Below, piece by piece: positions 37,210 through 44,720 of a DNA stretch of 64,000 bases (positions are counted from its first letter, which is position 1; every line of letters begins with the position of its first letter). Position numbers and translations under genes: made by a program. The DNA comes from Qipengyuania algicida (GTDB lineage Bacteria > Pseudomonadota > Alphaproteobacteria > Sphingomonadales > Sphingomonadaceae). A model generated the notes under the pieces. It searched no databases, had not been told where the DNA came from, and was given only the letters and a program-made list of their open reading frames with translations. Location of the stretch: the NCBI RefSeq assembly GCF_009828025.1, contig NZ_WTYA01000002.1, positions 248,001 through 312,000 on the forward strand, given 5' to 3'.

Positions 37210-37991
37210 AACCGCCCCTCAACCACGGTGACGCAGCCGCCGGTCAGGATAGCCTTGTCCCCCGCGAGCGTGCACACTGCATCGCCACCGCGAGATGATG
37301 CCTGATGCGCGGTAAATCGTTCACGCCCCAGCCGCGCAGCCCAGAACGACGTCAGACAGGCATGGGCTGAACCTGTGAAGCTGTCCTCGTCCACCCCGCC
37401 CCCCGGCACGAAAACCCGGCTTACGACATCTTTACCTACCCCCGGCGCGGTACAGATGAACTGGTCATCACCCAGCTTGCCAAGAGCGCGTAGATCGGGA
37501 TCGAGCGCGCGGATCTTTTCCTCGCTCTCGAACAGGTAAATGCCGTAGCGATCGGCGTTGAGCCAGATTTCTTGCGGTACATCACCGAGTAGCCGAGCCG
37601 CTTCCGGCCAATCGCCACGCTCTGTCGGGATCGCCGGAAGGGCAAGTGCATAGCCGTCACCGTCTCGGCTGACTTCAAGGACCCCGGCCTTGCGCGTGCG
37701 AAAGGTCACCCGCTTCCCGCCATCGCGGGTCAAAAGCACGTGCCCGCTGGCGAGCGTGGCATGGCCGCACAGGCGGATCTCCGTCGTCGGCGTGAACCAG
37801 CGCAATTCCCAATCCGCTTGGCCGCTCGAATCCTCCACCACGAACGCGGTTTCGGCGAAATTGTTCTCTTCCGCGATGGCGAGCAGCGTTTCGTCGGGCA
37901 GCCATTCATCGAGCGGCATCACCGCCGCCTGATTGCCGCTGAACGGCGCAGTGGCGAAGGCATCTACGTGCCAGTAATCGAGCGTAGTCAT
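37194..37991 (-). CDS. PhzF-family isomerase-like protein
   Basis: The 265-residue product shows DAFATAPFSGNQAAVMPL, ENNFAETAFV with the catalytic-type glutamate, RWFTPTTEIRLCGHATLASG and DSFTGSAHACLTSFWA, the PhzF fold signature. Most members outside phenazine producers have unknown substrates. It is the third gene of a coupled trio with pdxH and a CDF transporter; each junction is an ATGA overlap. Confidence 0.9.
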   Translation of the reverse strand: MTTLDYWHVDAFATAPFSGNQAAVMPLDEWLPDETLLAIAEENNFAETAFVVEDSSGQADWELRWFTPTTEIRLCGHATLASGHVLLTRDGGKRVTFRTRKAGVLEVSRDGDGYALALPAIPTERGDWPEAARLLGDVPQEIWLNADRYGIYLFESEEKIRALDPDLRALGKLGDDQFICTAPGVGKDVVSRVFVPGGGVDEDSFTGSAHACLTSFWAARLGRERFTAHQASSRGGDAVCTLAGDKAILTGGCVTVVEGRFYLSG

Positions 37992-38926
37992 TCCTCGTCC
38001 TTGAGCTTGGCGAATTCGTTTTCTTCCGCCAGCGGATTGTCGGGTTCGTCGACATGACCTTTCGGATCGATATGGATCAGCAATTCAATACCGGGGAAGC
38101 GGGCAACAAGGTCCTCCTCCACGCGGTCGATGATGTCATGGGCTTCGTTGACAGTCATCGTGCCCGGCAAATCGACATGGAATTGCACAAACTCATGGGT
38201 GCCGCTGCTGCGCGTGCGCAGATCGTGGAGGTTAGACAGTTCGGGATGGCGCGCCGCCGCCTCGACGAAGGCTGCACGGCGTTCGTCGGGCCATTCGCGA
38301 TCGAGCAATTGCGCCACCGCCTCGCTCGACGCGCGCCATGCACCCCATAGTAGCCAGCCCGCGATGGCGAGACCGAACAGCGGATCGGCGGCAGAAAATC
38401 CGGCATATTGATCCAGCACCAATGCCGCGATCACCGCCAGATTGAGCAGCAGGTCCGACTGGTAGTGCACGTGGTCGGCATGGATCGCGACCGATTTCGT
38501 ATGGGCGATGACGTAGCGTTGCCAGAACAGCAACGCGAAGGTCGCCGCAATCGCCACCAGCGAAACCACGATTCCATCGCCCGCCGCAGATGTCGTATGT
38601 CCGGCTGCCAGCTGCATGACCGCTCTTGCGCCGATTCCCGTGGCGGAGATTGCGATCAGGATGACCTGCACCATCGCCGCAAGCGCCTCAGCCTTGCCAT
38701 GGCCGAACCGATGTTCCTCGTCGGCAGGCATGGCGGCGACCCACACGCCGACCAGCGTGCCGAGGCTGGCCAGCAGGTCGAGCGCGGAATCGGCCAGGCT
38801 GCCGAACATGGCCGTCGATCCGGTGCGCCACGCAGCCCACGCCTTGAGCCCGACCAGCACCAGCGCCACCGAGATCGAGGCAAACGCCGCGCTGCGGGTG
38901 AGAAATGATCGCGACTTGGTGGTCAT
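37988..38926 (-). CDS. Cation diffusion facilitator (CDF) transporter
   Basis: The 312-residue protein has six membrane segments, with FGSLADSALDLLASLGT in helix 2 and AIHADHVHYQSDLLLNLAV in helix 5, where the Asp/His metal sites of CDF proteins lie. The C-terminal domain includes VQFHVDLPGTMTVNEAHDI. It probably exports Zn, Fe, Co or similar divalent ions. It overlaps pdxH and phzF by 4 bases each. Confidence 0.92.
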   Translation of the reverse strand: MTTKSRSFLTRSAAFASISVALVLVGLKAWAAWRTGSTAMFGSLADSALDLLASLGTLVGVWVAAMPADEEHRFGHGKAEALAAMVQVILIAISATGIGARAVMQLAAGHTTSAAGDGIVVSLVAIAATFALLFWQRYVIAHTKSVAIHADHVHYQSDLLLNLAVIAALVLDQYAGFSAADPLFGLAIAGWLLWGAWRASSEAVAQLLDREWPDERRAAFVEAAARHPELSNLHDLRTRSSGTHEFVQFHVDLPGTMTVNEAHDIIDRVEEDLVARFPGIELLIHIDPKGHVDEPDNPLAEENEFAKLKDEE

Positions 38927-39549
38927 GGGTAGAGCAGGCTGCTGGCCCAGCCGTCGCCGGAACGGGAGAACCGCCGCCGGTCATGCAGGCGATTGGGCCG
39001 ATCGAGCCAGAATTCCATCGCTGCGGGAATCAGGCGGAAACCGGTCCAGTGCGCGGGCCGCGGGATATCACCTTCGGGATAGCGCTCGGCCAGCTGCTCC
39101 ACACGCTGTAGATAGTCGCTACGCTCATGTAATGGTCGCGACTGATCCGATGCGGCAGAGCCGAGTTGCGATACGCGGTTGCGCGAATGGAAATAGGCGT
39201 CGGCTTGATCCGGCGATACTTCCTCCAGCGTCCCCTCGATACGAATCTGGCGACGAAGGCTTTTCCAGTGGAACAGCAAGGCGGCGCGGGGGTTGGCGCG
39301 AATTTCCTCGCCCTTGCGGCTATGGGCATTGGTATAGAAGACGAAGCCGTCCGGCCCATGCTCCTTGAGCAACACCATGCGTACCGAAGGGTGGCCATCG
39401 GCAGTCGCTGTCGCGAGGGCCATTGCGTTGGAATCGTTGGGTTCGCTCGTTCGTGCTTCGGCAAACCATGCGTCGAAGAGGGAAAAAGGGTCGTTCACGG
39501 GCAGAGCGCTCATTTCTTCGGTGAATCCATCTGTCGTTCCCGCTGTCAC
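38923..39549 (-). CDS. pdxH: Pyridoxamine 5'-phosphate oxidase
   Basis: PdxH makes pyridoxal 5'-phosphate using FMN. The protein has AMALATATADGHPSVRMVLL, FYTNAHSRKGEEI, RVSQLGSAASDQSRPL and the C-terminal NRLHDRRRFSR motif. A GTG start at 39549 is supported by AAGGAGG seven bases before it. It heads the pdxH-CDF-phzF operon. Confidence 0.95.
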   Translation of the reverse strand: MTAGTTDGFTEEMSALPVNDPFSLFDAWFAEARTSEPNDSNAMALATATADGHPSVRMVLLKEHGPDGFVFYTNAHSRKGEEIRANPRAALLFHWKSLRRQIRIEGTLEEVSPDQADAYFHSRNRVSQLGSAASDQSRPLHERSDYLQRVEQLAERYPEGDIPRPAHWTGFRLIPAAMEFWLDRPNRLHDRRRFSRSGDGWASSLLYP

Positions 39550-39703
39550 TTGTCGGCCTCCTTTGCGCCCGCCGCGCGGTCGGCGCTGGGCTCGAAAAAT
39601 CCTCTAACTCGAGAACATCGGTCGGGAAAGCTCCGGCTTCGAATGGCACCGGTTTGTTTCGAGATGCTTGCGCGGGCGCGGCGTTGCACCTAGCTAACAC
39701 GCC

Positions 39704-40645
39704 ATGGCCGATCCCTATTCCACCCTTGGCGTTGCGCGCGGCGCGAACGAAAAGGATATCAAGAGCGCCTATCGCAAGCTCGCCAAGGAGCTGCACCCTG
39801 ACCGCAACAAAGACAATCCCAAGGCGGCGGAACGGTTCAGCGAAGTCACGCAAGCTTATGATTTGCTGTCAGACAAGGACAAGCGTGCGCAGTTCGACCG
39901 TGGCGAAATCGACGCCGACGGCAATCCCACCAACCCCTTCGCCGGTATGGGCGGCGGCGGATATGGCGGCGGCTCGCAGCGCGGCTTTCGGCCCGAGGAT
40001 ATGCAGGGTTTCGCCGGCGCGGAAGATCTCGACATCGGCGATATTTTCGAAGGTCTGTTTGGCGGCGGCGCAAGGCGATCGCGTTCAAGCCCGTTCGGCC
40101 AGTCGCGCCCCACCCCGCCGCCGAGCAAGGGGGCGGACATCGGCTATCGCCTGCGTGTGCCCTTCGTCGATGCGGCGACGCTCAAGGACCAGCGCATCAC
40201 GCTGGCCGATGGTAAGACCATCGACCTCAAACTGCCCAAAGGCGTCGAGGACGGCACTCAAATGCGCCTCAAGGGCAAGGGCGAACACGGTCCGGGCGGC
40301 ACGGGCGACGGACTGGTGACGATCAGCATCGACAAGCACCGCCTGTTCGAACGCAAGGGCGACGATGTGCGCTGCGACCTGCCGATTACGCTGGACGAGG
40401 CGGTGGAAGGCGGCAAGGTGCGTGTCCCCACGGTCGATGGCGCGGTGATGATGACGATCAAGCCTGGAACCAGCGGCGGGACAGTGCTGCGCCTCAAGGG
40501 CAAGGGCTTTTCGAAGAAGGATGGCGGACGCGGAGACCAGCTGGTGACACTGGAAATCCAGTTGCCCGAGGACCTTGGCGAGCTTGCCAAGCGCCTCGAA
40601 GGATGGAAAGACACCAGCGATCCGCGCAGCAAGCTCGGGGCTTGA
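39704..40645 (+). CDS. DnaJ/CbpA-type co-chaperone
   Basis: The N-terminal J domain (residues 1-70) has YRKLAKELHPDRNKDN with the HPD motif that stimulates DnaK. A Gly/Phe-rich linker (GMGGGGYGGGSQRGF) follows, then two C-terminal substrate-binding domains (IDLKLPKGVEDGTQMRLKGK; KPGTSGGTVLRLKGKGF). There is no zinc-finger region, so it is CbpA-like rather than DnaJ proper. It precedes the BrkB gene by a few bases. Confidence 0.92.
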   Translation: MADPYSTLGVARGANEKDIKSAYRKLAKELHPDRNKDNPKAAERFSEVTQAYDLLSDKDKRAQFDRGEIDADGNPTNPFAGMGGGGYGGGSQRGFRPEDMQGFAGAEDLDIGDIFEGLFGGGARRSRSSPFGQSRPTPPPSKGADIGYRLRVPFVDAATLKDQRITLADGKTIDLKLPKGVEDGTQMRLKGKGEHGPGGTGDGLVTISIDKHRLFERKGDDVRCDLPITLDEAVEGGKVRVPTVDGAVMMTIKPGTSGGTVLRLKGKGFSKKDGGRGDQLVTLEIQLPEDLGELAKRLEGWKDTSDPRSKLGA

Positions 40646-40649
40646 GCCT

Positions 40650-41690
40650 TTGACCGAACCCAATTTGCCCGAACCGGAGGAACGCGAGATCCGTTCGCTG
40701 ACCCCGGAAGCGCGGCGACGGGCAGCTAAACGCGAACGGAGCACCGAAGGCGGCCGGGTTGCGGCCAGGCTGGGGATTGGGCCGCGCAGCTGGGAAGTGA
40801 TCAAGCGCGTCGCGATCGGCACCTTCAACGACGGTTTCATCCATGCAGGCAACCTTGCCTATCTGGCGATGTTCTCGATCTTCCCCTTCTTCATCCTCGG
40901 AGCGGCGCTGTTCTCGCTGGTCGGCGAGCAGAGCGAGCGCGCCGCGACCATCAACGCCGTGCTGTTCGCCATGCCGCCGATGGTCGGCAATGTGATCGAG
41001 CCGGTCGCGCGTGATGTCATCGCGGCGCGCAGCGGCTGGCTGCTATGGGCAGGCGCTCTGGTCGCGCTGTGGACCGTGGGCAGCCTGATTGAGACGATCC
41101 GCGACATCCTGCGCCGCGCCTATGGCACGCGCATGACCAAGGCGTTCTGGAAATATCGCCTGTTTTCGGCCGGGATCATCATTGCCGCGGTCGTGCTGCT
41201 GATGCTTTCGCTCATCACCCAATTCGTGATCGGCACCGCGCAACAGGTCATCGAGGCATACTTCCCGACGCTGGTGGACTATATCTCGGAACTGCAACTC
41301 TCACGGCTGGTGCCAGCTTTCGGGCTGTTCGGATCGCTTTACCTGCTGTTCCTGACCCTCACACCCGCTACCTATCGCCATCGGCGTTATCCCAAATGGC
41401 CCGGCGTGCTGTTCACGACGCTTTGGTGGCTGGCCACCTCAAGCGCGCTGCCGCCGGTGCTGCGGATATTCTTTCGCTACAACCTGACTTACGGCAGCCT
41501 TGCGGGAATAATGATCGCATTATTCTTCTTCTGGCTCGTCGGGCTCGGGGTGGTTATAGGCGCCGAACTCAACGCTGCTCTGGCCGAAACGCCGGAGGAA
41601 GAAATGAACAGAATTGGCCAGGAAGGCGACCGGACGCGCACGGCTAAAGCCGCTTCGGTCCGGGCAGAGGCTTCGACGCAGGAGAATTGA
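40650..41690 (+). CDS. YihY/BrkB-family inner-membrane protein
   Basis: Six membrane segments are visible, with FNDGFIHAGNLAYLAMFSIF and IFFRYNLTYGSLAGIMIAL as family marks. The best start is TTG 40650, just after the DnaJ-like stop; the longer frame from 40575 overlaps that gene and looks wrong. The N-terminal ~50 residues are charged and likely cytoplasmic. Proteins of this family are often called ribonuclease BN, but that assignment is historical. It ends just before fabI. Confidence 0.88.
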   Translation: MTEPNLPEPEEREIRSLTPEARRRAAKRERSTEGGRVAARLGIGPRSWEVIKRVAIGTFNDGFIHAGNLAYLAMFSIFPFFILGAALFSLVGEQSERAATINAVLFAMPPMVGNVIEPVARDVIAARSGWLLWAGALVALWTVGSLIETIRDILRRAYGTRMTKAFWKYRLFSAGIIIAAVVLLMLSLITQFVIGTAQQVIEAYFPTLVDYISELQLSRLVPAFGLFGSLYLLFLTLTPATYRHRRYPKWPGVLFTTLWWLATSSALPPVLRIFFRYNLTYGSLAGIMIALFFFWLVGLGVVIGAELNAALAETPEEEMNRIGQEGDRTRTAKAASVRAEASTQEN

Positions 41691-41691
41691 C

Positions 41692-42495
41692 ATGACCGGA
41701 TTGATGGCGGGCAAACGCGGATTGATCATGGGGCTCGCCAACAACAAGTCGCTCGCTTGGGGGATCGCCAAGCAGCTTGCCGAACATGGCGCCGAGCTGG
41801 CCTTCTCCTATCAGGGCGACGCGCTCAAGAAGCGGGTCGAGCCGCTTGCCGCCGAGTTAGGCAGCGGCTTCACTTTCGATTGCGACGTGTCGGATATGGA
41901 CGCACTCGACGCGGCTTTCGACAAGCTGAAAGAGCGCTGGGAAACGATCGATTTCGTGGTCCACGCGATCGGCTTTTCAGACAAGACCCAGCTGCGCGGC
42001 AAGTTCTACGACACCACGCTCGATAATTTCCTGATGACGATGAACATCTCGGTCTACAGTCTGGTGGCGGTGGCAAGCCGCGCACAGGCGATGATGCCGA
42101 ACGGCGGATCCATCCTCACGCTGACCTATTATGGCGCGGAAAAGGTCGTGCCGCATTACAATGTGATGGGCGTGGCCAAGGCGGCGCTGGAAACCTCGGT
42201 CAAATATCTCGCCAACGACCTCGGACCGCAAGGCATCCGCATCAACGCGATCAGCGCCGGTCCGATCAAGACGCTGGCGGCCAGCGGGATCGGGGACTTC
42301 AATTACATACTGAAGTGGAACCAATACAACTCACCACTACGCCGCAACGTGACGATCGAGGACGTGGGCGGTTCGGGGCTCTATTTCCTGTCCGATCTCT
42401 CATCCGGCGTGACGGGTGAAACGCATCATGTTGATGCGGGGTATCACACGGTGGGGATGAAACAGGAGGATGCGCCGGATATTGCCTTGAGCTGA
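41692..42495 (+). CDS. fabI: Enoyl-[acyl-carrier-protein] reductase (NADH)
   Basis: FabI reduces enoyl-ACP in the last step of each fatty-acid elongation cycle. The start at 41692 (MTGLMAGKRGLIMGLANNKS) has GGAGAA upstream. The Rossmann fold, LTLTYYGAEKVVPHYNVMGVAK with the catalytic Tyr-x6-Lys, and AGPIKTLAASGIGDF are typical. About 267 residues is normal. A 1-base gap from the BrkB gene suggests co-transcription. Confidence 0.96.
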   Translation: MTGLMAGKRGLIMGLANNKSLAWGIAKQLAEHGAELAFSYQGDALKKRVEPLAAELGSGFTFDCDVSDMDALDAAFDKLKERWETIDFVVHAIGFSDKTQLRGKFYDTTLDNFLMTMNISVYSLVAVASRAQAMMPNGGSILTLTYYGAEKVVPHYNVMGVAKAALETSVKYLANDLGPQGIRINAISAGPIKTLAASGIGDFNYILKWNQYNSPLRRNVTIEDVGGSGLYFLSDLSSGVTGETHHVDAGYHTVGMKQEDAPDIALS

Positions 42496-42541
42496 GAACT
42501 GTTGCTGCGAGCTATGGCTCGAATTGCCGTATACTACTAAT

Positions 42542-43027
42542 TCACATAAGGCTTTTTAGGCATCCGATTGAAAGCCGCGCGCGCTCCATCTCATCTTGGT
42601 GCTTGCTAGCAAGCTGCGCTCGATCCCGGCTTATATCTGCCCGTGACTTGGATTGCTCCTTTGCAGCGGCAGATGCACGCTCATCATAGATTTTCTTTGC
42701 TTTTTCAACCGACGCAAGCTGTTGTGGAGAGAACGTACCGGTGTCCCGTAGCTTACTCATGATCGACTCTATCGATATGCTGCACAATAGTGATTGGTCA
42801 TATTGATTGGAACCGCCTTTCAATGCCGCAGCGTTTCCAAGCGATAGCGCTTGAGCCGCCCGCTTGTCGTCAGCTGTGAAGTTTATCGGCTTTGTTATTT
42901 TGCTCTCACGCGGGGAAACTGGGGCGGGCTCAGAGCAAGAAACGACAATGAATAGAAGCGCTAGAATGACCGCAGTCGGCGCTGCTCTTGAGCGAACCGC
43001 GATTTTCAGCGATTGGAAATGTGTCAT
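42542..43027 (-). CDS. Lipoprotein of unknown function, end of the polysaccharide operon
   Basis: The N-terminus (APTAVILALLFIVVSC) ends in a lipobox-like cysteine. The mature protein is mostly helical with KAKKIYDERASAAAKEQSKS and ISRDRAQLASKHQDEMERAR, and two further cysteines. I do not recognise the family. It lies 28 bases after the preceding exported protein gene, and codon use is A+T-richer than the core genes, so it belongs to the polysaccharide region. Confidence 0.6.
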   Translation of the reverse strand: MTHFQSLKIAVRSRAAPTAVILALLFIVVSCSEPAPVSPRESKITKPINFTADDKRAAQALSLGNAAALKGGSNQYDQSLLCSISIESIMSKLRDTGTFSPQQLASVEKAKKIYDERASAAAKEQSKSRADISRDRAQLASKHQDEMERARLSIGCLKSLM

Positions 43028-43055
43028 TCGAATTGCCTCTGAAGCTTACAGAACG

Positions 43056-43478
43056 CTATCGGGGTCTTGTCGGAAAGGTCGAATGCACATTTTTAGTCGC
43101 GGCTTCGATTGAAGAAGACGCGCTCGCACGTGGGGTGTAGGCTTGATCGATTCGATTATGCAAACGACTATCAATCCTGTTCTCAATTCGATTGGATATT
43201 CGACCTAATGGCTGAGCAGAGACGAGCATATCAGAAGAGCTTTGGCGCGTACCGATCTGTCCATTTCCGGCATCAGCTGTCTGACCCCCATCGGAATTCG
43301 AATTCGGCTGGGCCCTTGATTTAGTTTGATGCAGCGGATTTGAATAATTTTCGTTCGCAGTTTGGTGTGCTATTTTCGCAAACGCTGGGCTTGTGACAAG
43401 TCCTCCCGCAACAACAATACTTATCGCCCTGGCTATTGCTAGCCACGACTTGCGCACTTTCGGGCTCAACTGCTCCAT
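43056..43478 (-). CDS. Exported protein with Arg/Asn/Ile repeat
   Basis: A signal peptide (LAIARAISIVVAGGLVTSPAFA) precedes a low-complexity part and a repeated motif, RISNRIENRIDSRLHNRID, in which Arg and Ile recur every 4 residues. Similar repeats occur in small uncharacterised proteins of sphingomonads, sometimes beside polysaccharide export genes. It lies 4 bases after the TPR-like gene, so it is in the same operon. A binding role toward an acidic polysaccharide is possible but unproven. Confidence 0.6.
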   Translation of the reverse strand: MEQLSPKVRKSWLAIARAISIVVAGGLVTSPAFAKIAHQTANENYSNPLHQTKSRAQPNSNSDGGQTADAGNGQIGTRQSSSDMLVSAQPLGRISNRIENRIDSRLHNRIDQAYTPRASASSSIEAATKNVHSTFPTRPR

Positions 43479-43482
43479 TTGC

Positions 43483-44718
43483 CTATCGCCCTTCTTTTGG
43501 TCTCAACGCGACATGTAAGATTTGCCCGGTAAGCCCTTCAACCTCGTCAGAAGATCGCGCGATCAGCGACAATACTTGAATGTTACAGTGTGCTGGTACT
43601 TTGAGCTCGCCCGAGAAACGTCCGCCGTTTACATCTGAATTGGTCAGATTGAATCGTCCCAGCTGGTTGCCATTCAAGCATGTCAGGGACCAATATGGAA
43701 GTGATCCGGAAGGCTGAGATATCCCGCTGCTCTGGCCATCCAAATGATAGATGCCGGGCGGAAGCATTTCCAATTGCTTGAGCATGGCTCCGCCTGTTGC
43801 AGGTGGCATTGAAAATTCAAATAAACCGCCTTGACGTGTCCGAAGGAGTGTAGCGAAACCGATCGCATCTTCCGGAACATGCCAATCAAACGGTGTTCTC
43901 AGACCCTCCTCAACGACGAAGTTTGGATCACGTGACATTCGCCGATCTGCTTGTGGGTGCAATGTCCGATAAAAATTCCAAGCATCGTCATATTTGCCAT
44001 CCGATATCAATGCTTTAACTAAATTGGCGCGGTCCTGATTCGTCGCTGGTAGATTGGACCCACCTTCAATGAAAAGGTGCATCGCTGCGACCGCATTTGT
44101 ACGGCTGCTCCCAAGATAGCTCAAGAAGCTCGGCGCCCATTTTGGCCGCTTAGACAAAAGTTGCAAAAGAGCAGCGCGAATTTTCGGTTCAGAAATGGCA
44201 ACTTTAAGTACCGGGTACAGAAGACTGTTCGCCTCTGTCGACGTTCGCAAAGCCAAGTCATAATTATTGAGCGCCCCTCGAATGTCACCTCGTGCAACTG
44301 AGCTCTCAATTTTCCATATTTGAGGTCGCAACTCCCGCCTAGAGAGATTCGCGGAATAGGCGAATATTTCGTTCGCCCTCCTCGTATCGCCCCGCAACTG
44401 CGCCTGAAAAGCGAGCACGTTCAATGCTTTCACGGTTGTTGGATCCTGTCGGAGCGCAAGTTTGGCCAGCTTTGCGGGATCGGAACTTTCATTTGCGTCT
44501 GGACGCATTGCAAAGCTCAAGTTCGCCGCGTCGGCAGTTATCCGACCATCCCAAGGCGCCAGCACATGGGCTTGGATCGGGTCGACCTTGGCTACGACGT
44601 TTCCAGCCGCGTTCGCCACTGCCAGACCACCAAACATAACGGCAACAAATGCCAGCGTAACCCTATGTAACTTTACGCTATGCAGATCAACCACCTGCTT
44701 CGTACTGGCAAGAGACAC
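43483..44718 (-). CDS. Exported TPR-like protein of the polysaccharide operon
   Basis: A GTG start at 44718 follows the wzc-like stop by 2 bases. The N-terminal hydrophobic segment (LAFVAVMFGGLAVANAAG) may be a signal or anchor. Residues ~85-290 look like helical TPR-type repeats (VKALNVLAFQAQLRGDTRRA; DLALRTSTEANSLLYPVLKV), and the last ~110 residues are beta-rich. I do not know a named family. By position it may help assembly or export of the polymer. Confidence 0.65.
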   Translation of the reverse strand: MSLASTKQVVDLHSVKLHRVTLAFVAVMFGGLAVANAAGNVVAKVDPIQAHVLAPWDGRITADAANLSFAMRPDANESSDPAKLAKLALRQDPTTVKALNVLAFQAQLRGDTRRANEIFAYSANLSRRELRPQIWKIESSVARGDIRGALNNYDLALRTSTEANSLLYPVLKVAISEPKIRAALLQLLSKRPKWAPSFLSYLGSSRTNAVAAMHLFIEGGSNLPATNQDRANLVKALISDGKYDDAWNFYRTLHPQADRRMSRDPNFVVEEGLRTPFDWHVPEDAIGFATLLRTRQGGLFEFSMPPATGGAMLKQLEMLPPGIYHLDGQSSGISQPSGSLPYWSLTCLNGNQLGRFNLTNSDVNGGRFSGELKVPAHCNIQVLSLIARSSDEVEGLTGQILHVALRPKEGR

Positions 44719-44720
44719 GG

